A stretch of 64,000 nt of DNA, taken from assembly GCA_965276835.1 (NCBI GenBank), contig OZ255631.1:682001-746000 (forward strand), read 5' to 3'. The notes beneath the pieces were generated by a model, which saw only the letters and a list, made by a program, of their open reading frames with translations, was not told the DNA's origin and searched no databases. A program made the position numbers and the translations under genes. Position 1 is the first letter of the stretch. Each line of letters begins with the position of its first letter. Below are positions 60,049 through 64,000 of this stretch, in pieces. This DNA comes from BOG-932 sp965276835. GTDB lineage: Bacteria > Pseudomonadota > Alphaproteobacteria > BOG-932 > Roseiterribacteraceae.

Positions 60049-61062
60049 ATGCCGCTTTCTAACCTTCGAACCGCACTCGTCATGGCTGCCGCGCTCACCC
60101 TCAGCGCGCTCCCCGCGCTTGCGGCGCCTGACCGGGCTGCTGTCACCCGGCTCTTCGCCGATGCTGAGCGCGAATGCCGGCGCGATCACGGCGCCTTGTG
60201 GGGCATCTCGCTCTGCGGGCCGATCTTCGTGGTCGACTATACCGACCGGAAGCTGCTGGCGAACCAGGCGGATGCGGGCGGCGTCCTGGTGCGGGACGGC
60301 GCATTTTATGCCGGTGTATTGCCCGATGGCGTCGTCGTCGCCAACACGCCGACGGATTGGTCGGGCACGCACTGGACGCAGGTGGTGACGCCGGTGCCGG
60401 ACGAGGCGGCACGCCGGAAGGTGACGATCGCGCATGAGCTGTTCCATCGCATCCAGCCGCAGCTTGACCTCATCCGGCCGGAGGCGGGCAATAAGCATCT
60501 GGATACGCTGGAGGGGCGCTATTTCATGCAGCTTGAATGGCGCGCGCTGGCACGGGCGCTGCAGGCGGACATGTTTCGAAAAAATGGGGTCGCGGATCGG
60601 CGCGCGGCGCTGGCGGATGCGATCGGCTTCCGGCGCTGGCGCTATATGCTGTTCCCCGGTGCGGCGGGAGAAGAGGCCGCGCTGGAGGTGGCGGAGGGCG
60701 TGCCGGAATATACCGGCGTGCGGCTGGGCCTGGGAACGCGGAGAGACCGGATCGCCTATGCGGTGCGGGACCTGTCCGCCTTCGTCGATGCGCCCAGCTT
60801 TGTCCGCTCCTTCGCCTTTGCCATCGGCCCGGCCTACGGCCTGATGCTGGACGACGCCGATCCCGGCTGGCGGACGAAACTGCCGACCGCGGGCAAGCGG
60901 CTGGACCAGCTGCTGGCGGATGCGCTGAAGCTGGACCTGCCGCGAGGCGGTGCGGCGGCGGCGCGGGCCAAGCTTTATGACGACGGGACTTTATGGGCGC
61001 ATGAGGCGCAACGGGACCGGGACCGCCAGGCGCGGCTCGCCGCCGTCAAGGAATCACGGTGA
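60049..61062 (+). CDS. Exported putative zinc metallopeptidase (HExxH)
   Basis: A 337-residue protein with a signal peptide (MAAALTLSALPALAA). It has a zinc-peptidase motif HELFH (His129, Glu130, His133) in VTIAHELFHRIQ and a candidate third ligand Glu in EVAEGVPEYTG (216 or 220). It resembles gluzincin-like proteins but no named family is certain. The stop codon (TGA) lies inside a copy of the RAYT-type repeat at 61051, so the C-terminus may have been cut or altered by insertion of that repeat. The gap 59871-60048 before it shows no gene. Confidence 0.6.
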   Translation: MPLSNLRTALVMAAALTLSALPALAAPDRAAVTRLFADAERECRRDHGALWGISLCGPIFVVDYTDRKLLANQADAGGVLVRDGAFYAGVLPDGVVVANTPTDWSGTHWTQVVTPVPDEAARRKVTIAHELFHRIQPQLDLIRPEAGNKHLDTLEGRYFMQLEWRALARALQADMFRKNGVADRRAALADAIGFRRWRYMLFPGAAGEEAALEVAEGVPEYTGVRLGLGTRRDRIAYAVRDLSAFVDAPSFVRSFAFAIGPAYGLMLDDADPGWRTKLPTAGKRLDQLLADALKLDLPRGGAAAARAKLYDDGTLWAHEAQRDRDRQARLAAVKESR

Positions 61063-61775
61063 CAGTTTACTAAAATAGATCGCTCCCTGTCGTGTTCGCC
61101 GCTCTACGGTCTGTTGGGATTTGCCTCTCATCGGCTAATATTGCCCGCGTGACCGAAACCCGTGACGGACTTCCGATTCTCGCTTTCGCCGATCAGGCGG
61201 CATTCGACGCTTGGCTGGCGGGGCAGCCCTCCGGCTGCGCGGGCGTTTGGGTGAAGTTTGCCAAGAAGGCGGCCGGCATCGTCGGCCTCACGAAGGCGGA
61301 GGCGATCGATTGCGCGCTGTGCCACGGCTGGATCGACGGGCAGCTTCAGCCGTATGACGGCCAAAGCTGGCTCACCCGCTTCACGCCGCGCCGGCCGGCC
61401 GGCAAATGGTCGGAGAACAACCGGACGCGGGCGGCGGAACTGATCGCGGCGGGCCGCATGCGGGCAGGGGGGCTGCGCGCGGTCGCGGCGGCGCAGGCCG
61501 ACGGCCGCTGGACGGCTGCCTATGCCCCGGCCAGCACGGCCTCGGCGCCGCCGGACCTGCAGGCGGCCTTGGACGCGGCGCCGGAGGCGGCGGCTTTCTT
61601 CGCCACGCTGACCGGCGCCAACCGCTATGCGGTCCTCTATCGTATCGGGGCGGTGAAAAAGCCGGAAACCCGGGCGCGCAAGATCGCCGAATTCGTCGCT
61701 ATGCTGGCGCGGGGCGAAACTGTCCACGGATGATCGGCCGAACTTATCGTGTTGAGTGCAACGTCACCGTAATGT
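61051..61775. mobile_element. Second unit bounded by RAYT-type inverted repeats, carrying a YdeI-family gene
   Basis: Left repeat 61051-61071 reads GAATCACGGTGACAG. The right repeat (61754-61775) reads, on the minus strand, ACATTACGGTGACGTTGCAC. Both are diverged copies of the RAYT ends and point inward as in the RAYT unit. There is no transposase inside. This may be a passenger unit moved in trans by the RAYT protein (inference). Confidence 0.6.
61149..61733 (+). CDS. YdeI/OmpD-associated family protein
   Basis: A 194-residue protein of the YdeI (OmdA) family, recognised by WLAGQPSGCAGVWVKFAKK, the GLTKAEAIDCALCHGWIDGQ block and TPRRPAGKWSENNRTRAAEL. Known members affect antimicrobial peptide and bacteriocin tolerance, but the molecular function is not settled. 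Start GTG 61149 is weakly supported. The gene is enclosed by RAYT-type repeats, and a 64-base copy of its middle lies next to the transposase. Confidence 0.86.
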   Translation: MTETRDGLPILAFADQAAFDAWLAGQPSGCAGVWVKFAKKAAGIVGLTKAEAIDCALCHGWIDGQLQPYDGQSWLTRFTPRRPAGKWSENNRTRAAELIAAGRMRAGGLRAVAAAQADGRWTAAYAPASTASAPPDLQAALDAAPEAAAFFATLTGANRYAVLYRIGAVKKPETRARKIAEFVAMLARGETVHG

Positions 61776-61843
61776 ACCCGCTAGCCGGGCCTATCGGCTC
61801 TGCGCGGCGCAATGGCGCAACCGCAACGAGACTGGTCGGCAGC

Positions 61844-62314
61844 ATGGCGCGATATCACCGGATTCTTGGAACTGCCTACCGGACCTATCGCCGGATGCGG
61901 GGCGGTCAAACGCTTGGGGTGCGGGGACTCGTTCTCGATGGGCAAGATCGTGTGGCGCTCGTCATGCACACCTATATCGATCGATGGCACTTGCCGGGCG
62001 GCGGCGTGAAGCGCAATGAAACCTTTCACCAAGCCCTGATCCGCGAGTTGTCGGAAGAAATTGGCGTCACCGACGTTCGTGTGGAACGCATTCTCGGCGT
62101 TTATCACAACACAACAGACCTGAAGGATGACCACGTCGTCGTTTACGTGGTGAGAACGACAGCAGATCGCGTTGAAGTGCGACCGGCCGATTCATTTGAA
62201 ATTCAACAAGCGCGGTGGTTTCCCCTCGATGCGCTGCCCGACGATATATCGCCGGCGACGGCGCGTCGTATCGGCGAATACATGACGTCGCAAACCGTGA
62301 GCACCGATTGGTAG
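61844..62314 (+). CDS. Nudix hydrolase
   Basis: A 156-residue Nudix protein with a complete Nudix box: GGGVKRNETFHQALIRELSE followed by EIGV (Gx5Ex7REUxEExGU). It hydrolyses a nucleoside diphosphate linked to another group; the specificity is not visible. ATG 61844 was chosen because the longer frame upstream crosses the YdeI gene and the repeat. It starts 68 bases after the right repeat of the second unit. Confidence 0.88.
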   Translation: MARYHRILGTAYRTYRRMRGGQTLGVRGLVLDGQDRVALVMHTYIDRWHLPGGGVKRNETFHQALIRELSEEIGVTDVRVERILGVYHNTTDLKDDHVVVYVVRTTADRVEVRPADSFEIQQARWFPLDALPDDISPATARRIGEYMTSQTVSTDW

Positions 62315-62377
62315 CGGCCGGGGGGCTATATCCGCTTTATCGGATTGAGCGAGAGGTCCGCGGCAGCCCCCCTCCCC

Positions 62378-62397
62378 CGGATTGCTTACGCAATCCG
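62378..62397. repeat. REP-type hairpin
   Basis: Perfect 8-bp arms CGGATTGC and GCAATCCG with a 4-nt loop inside a C-rich context (CTCCCCC). It resembles the hairpin at 29557 in layout. Confidence 0.6.
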
Positions 62398-62431
62398 ACC
62401 TCTCCCCCGGGGGCGAGGTCATGATCCTTAA

Positions 62432-62596
62432 GAAAACGCCGACCGTATATCCGGCAGGCCGGTCGAGATGGTCATGCCGCCGTCGACCACGATTGTCGCG
62501 CCGGTCATGAAGGCGGACTGGTCCGATGCCAGGAAGCAGACGGCGTTGGCGCGGATTTTGTCCTTGCCGTGGCCGACCGCCAGCGCCCTTGTGTAG
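62432..62596 (-). pseudogene. SDR gene remnant with internal deletion
   Basis: 62432-62551 matches 63446-63565 (3' part of the SDR gene), then jumps to match 63691-63742. The jump removes 132 bases between two 15-nt imperfect direct repeats (CAGACGACGTTGGCG and CAGACCGCGTTGGCG), keeping the frame. The match stops at 62596, so the 5' half of the gene is missing. Clearly a decayed duplicate of the gene at 63442. Confidence 0.88.
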
Positions 62597-62597
62597 G

Positions 62598-62990
62598 CTA
62601 TCTATTGGACATTCGATGCAGAAATTCATCGACACTGCTGACGACAGCAGCCGGAGCCGGTAGAGCGTTTAAGAGCCAATCCGGCATATTCGCGATCACA
62701 TCAGGATCCAAGACACAGTACACGCCGTCATGGCCGATCGTCGCCGGAACGCGTCGGGCAACTTCAAACAAATCCTCAATCGCATCTTTTGACGGTCGCA
62801 TGACGGAGCAGCCTTCTATGAGTGCATCGTCGGCCAAATAGAGCACACCGCCATATCTGCCACTGTAGTTCAGCAGCCAGCCCTCGTTGCACTGTTCCGC
62901 CCTCGGTCTGAAAATATCCCACACGATCGAGCGATCAAACTTCGCGATCTGTTTATCATGGAACGATTGAATACTTATTGAATAGCCCAC
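62598..62990 (-). CDS. Hypothetical protein
   Basis: A 130-residue acidic protein starting at GTG 62990, with GGGAGAA at 6 nt. It has an alternating beta/alpha pattern (NEGWLLNYSGRYGGVLYLAD, VPATIGHDGVYCVLDP), similar in feel to small immunity-type or cell-surface-unrelated domains, but I do not recognise it. Lower GC than its neighbours. Its stop codon lies two bases from the broken end of the SDR remnant, suggesting it came with the DNA that separated the two SDR copies. Confidence 0.55.
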   Translation of the reverse strand: MGYSISIQSFHDKQIAKFDRSIVWDIFRPRAEQCNEGWLLNYSGRYGGVLYLADDALIEGCSVMRPSKDAIEDLFEVARRVPATIGHDGVYCVLDPDVIANMPDWLLNALPAPAAVVSSVDEFLHRMSNR

Positions 62991-63441
62991 CGAAATTCTC
63001 CCGAGAATGATTTTATCAAGTAGGCATCTCCAAATTTTTCGAAATCCGGAAAGAGCGGCTTGCTATAAATGTGTAAAAGACCCGGATGTTGTTATATCCA
63101 AGCCGCTCGAATCGTCGCGCCAATAGCCGGCAACGAGAGGGTGGCTAAAATGCCACTCTACAATTCTTTCTCCGGAAGAATAGTTCTGCTGAGATGCTTG
63201 CCTAACTGTATCATTGTACTTATTCAGTTTTTGGAAATCGTTCTGCGGAATGCTTACGAACCAAGGGGTTGCGAGTTTGGCTGCGGAGTTCTAGTCGCTC
63301 ATCCGATTAAACCTGTCTGCACCGTTTTCGCCTCTCACGGGGTTCAGATGGCCGTTGCGGTTAAGAATGCAGTTAACTGACTCAGCGATGCCTCTCAGAT
63401 AGCTTCTTCGGGAGCATGGGGTGTTATGACCGCGCCACCCT
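62991..63441. other. Low-GC intergenic region, no gene supported
   Basis: About 450 bases with lower GC than the flanks. A 103-codon frame at 63069-63380 has irregular composition (many Cys, no ribosome site) and no family features. No tRNA, att site or inverted repeat pair was recognised. Confidence 0.5.
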
Positions 63442-64000
63442 TCACGAAAACGCCGACCGTATATCCGGCAGGGCGGTCGAAATCGTCATGCCGCCGTCCA
63501 CCACGATCGTGGCGCCGGTCATGAAGCCCGACTGATCCGATGCCAGGAAGCAGACGACGTTGGCGATGTCCACCGCCGCGCCCAGGCGGCCGATCGGGAT
63601 GCGGGCTTTGATCCGGTCGGCGATGTGCGCGTACTGCGGCTCCAGCATCATCTGAGTGTTGTGGGCGACGACAAAGCCGGGGCAGACCGCGTTGGCGCGG
63701 ATATTGTCCTTGCCGTGGTCGACCGCCAGCGCCCTTGTGTAGTTGATGACCGCCGCCTTGGCCGCGTTATAGGCGTGCAGGCCATTGTCGGCGGCAATGC
63801 CGGAGATCGACGCGTTGTTGACGATCACGCCGCCGCCGACCTTGCGCATCAGCGGGATCGCCAGCTTGCAGCAATAGAATGTGCCGTGGACGTCGACGTC
63901 GAACATCCGCTTCCACTCGTCGATGGAAACATCCGGCGTCTCGCCGAAACTGCCGATGCCGGCATTGTTGAACAGGATGTCGACCTTGCCGAAGCGCGCG
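63442..64000 (-). CDS. SDR family oxidoreductase, 5' end beyond window
   Basis: C-terminal 185 or so residues of a classical SDR, running off the right edge. The NNAG motif (DILFNNAG), NNASISG with catalytic Ser, YNAAKAAVINYTRALA active site and FMTGATIVVDGGMT are present. The N-terminal cofactor-binding motif lies outside the window. A shortened copy of its 3' end lies at 62432-62596. Confidence 0.88.
   Translation of the reverse strand, partial: ARFGKVDILFNNAGIGSFGETPDVSIDEWKRMFDVDVHGTFYCCKLAIPLMRKVGGGVIVNNASISGIAADNGLHAYNAAKAAVINYTRALAVDHGKDNIRANAVCPGFVVAHNTQMMLEPQYAHIADRIKARIPIGRLGAAVDIANVVCFLASDQSGFMTGATIVVDGGMTISTALPDIRSAFS

Noticed and set aside
63069..63380. 103-codon frame in low-GC DNA
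   Set aside because: No ribosome site, no family resemblance, unusual Cys content; probably chance.

Overview
The window looks like a chromosomal segment of a GC-rich alphaproteobacterium with sphingomonad-like gene content. This is an inference. It rests on TonB-dependent receptors next to many acyl-CoA catabolic genes, a one-chain indolepyruvate:ferredoxin oxidoreductase, and several families of short palindromic repeats of the kind common in alphaproteobacterial genomes. No rRNA, tRNA, CRISPR array or replication origin was seen.

Layout. 1-6591: a truncated SDR gene and a GntR/FCD regulator on the minus strand, divergent from a tight operon (crotonase, thiolase-like protein, DUF35 protein, CoA ligase, a 58-codon ORF, SDR). 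A FadR-type operator sits in front of that operon. 6696-13722: a small exported protein, then a minus-strand block with a secreted unknown, a TonB receptor and an iorA-iorB-cytochrome c oxidoreductase operon. 13993-17315: two membrane proteins and a phosphotransferase. 17403-26331: SDR, acyl-CoA dehydrogenase, thiolase, amidohydrolase, aminotransferase, MFS transporter and alpha/beta hydrolase. 26476-35732: a TonB receptor fused to an OmpA domain, a second FCD regulator, a DapA-like protein lacking its catalytic lysine, SDR, 2-hydroxyacid dehydrogenase and several small membrane proteins. 36132-42102: a glycosidase-like exported protein and the prkA-yeaH-spoVR operon. 42728-52976: a lipoprotein, propionyl-CoA synthetase, nitroreductase, an FMN 2-hydroxyacid dehydrogenase, then a second catabolic operon (two thiolase-like proteins, DUF35, acyl-CoA dehydrogenase, crotonase) followed by a TetR regulator. 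53085-56552: indolepyruvate:ferredoxin oxidoreductase.

56553-64000 is a plastic region. It has a BrnT/BrnA module and a HigB/HigA-type module whose toxin is fused to a domain of about 193 residues that I do not recognise. It also has a RAYT transposase unit bounded by perfect inverted repeats and touching copied scraps of two genes found elsewhere in the window. A second unit bounded by the same repeats carries a YdeI-family gene. A Nudix hydrolase, a decayed copy of an SDR gene and the SDR gene itself follow.

How the genes fit together. Much of the window can feed a beta-oxidation-like pathway: outer-membrane uptake (two receptors), oxidation of alcohols or aldehydes (IorAB-cytochrome c, SDRs, FMN enzyme), CoA activation (PaaK-like ligase, PrpE), dehydrogenation, hydration, and chain cleavage by thiolase or by thiolase-DUF35 pairs that resemble the retro-aldol enzymes of steroid side-chain degradation. 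The substrate cannot be read from the sequence. Dispersed palindromes of at least five families lie between these cassettes.
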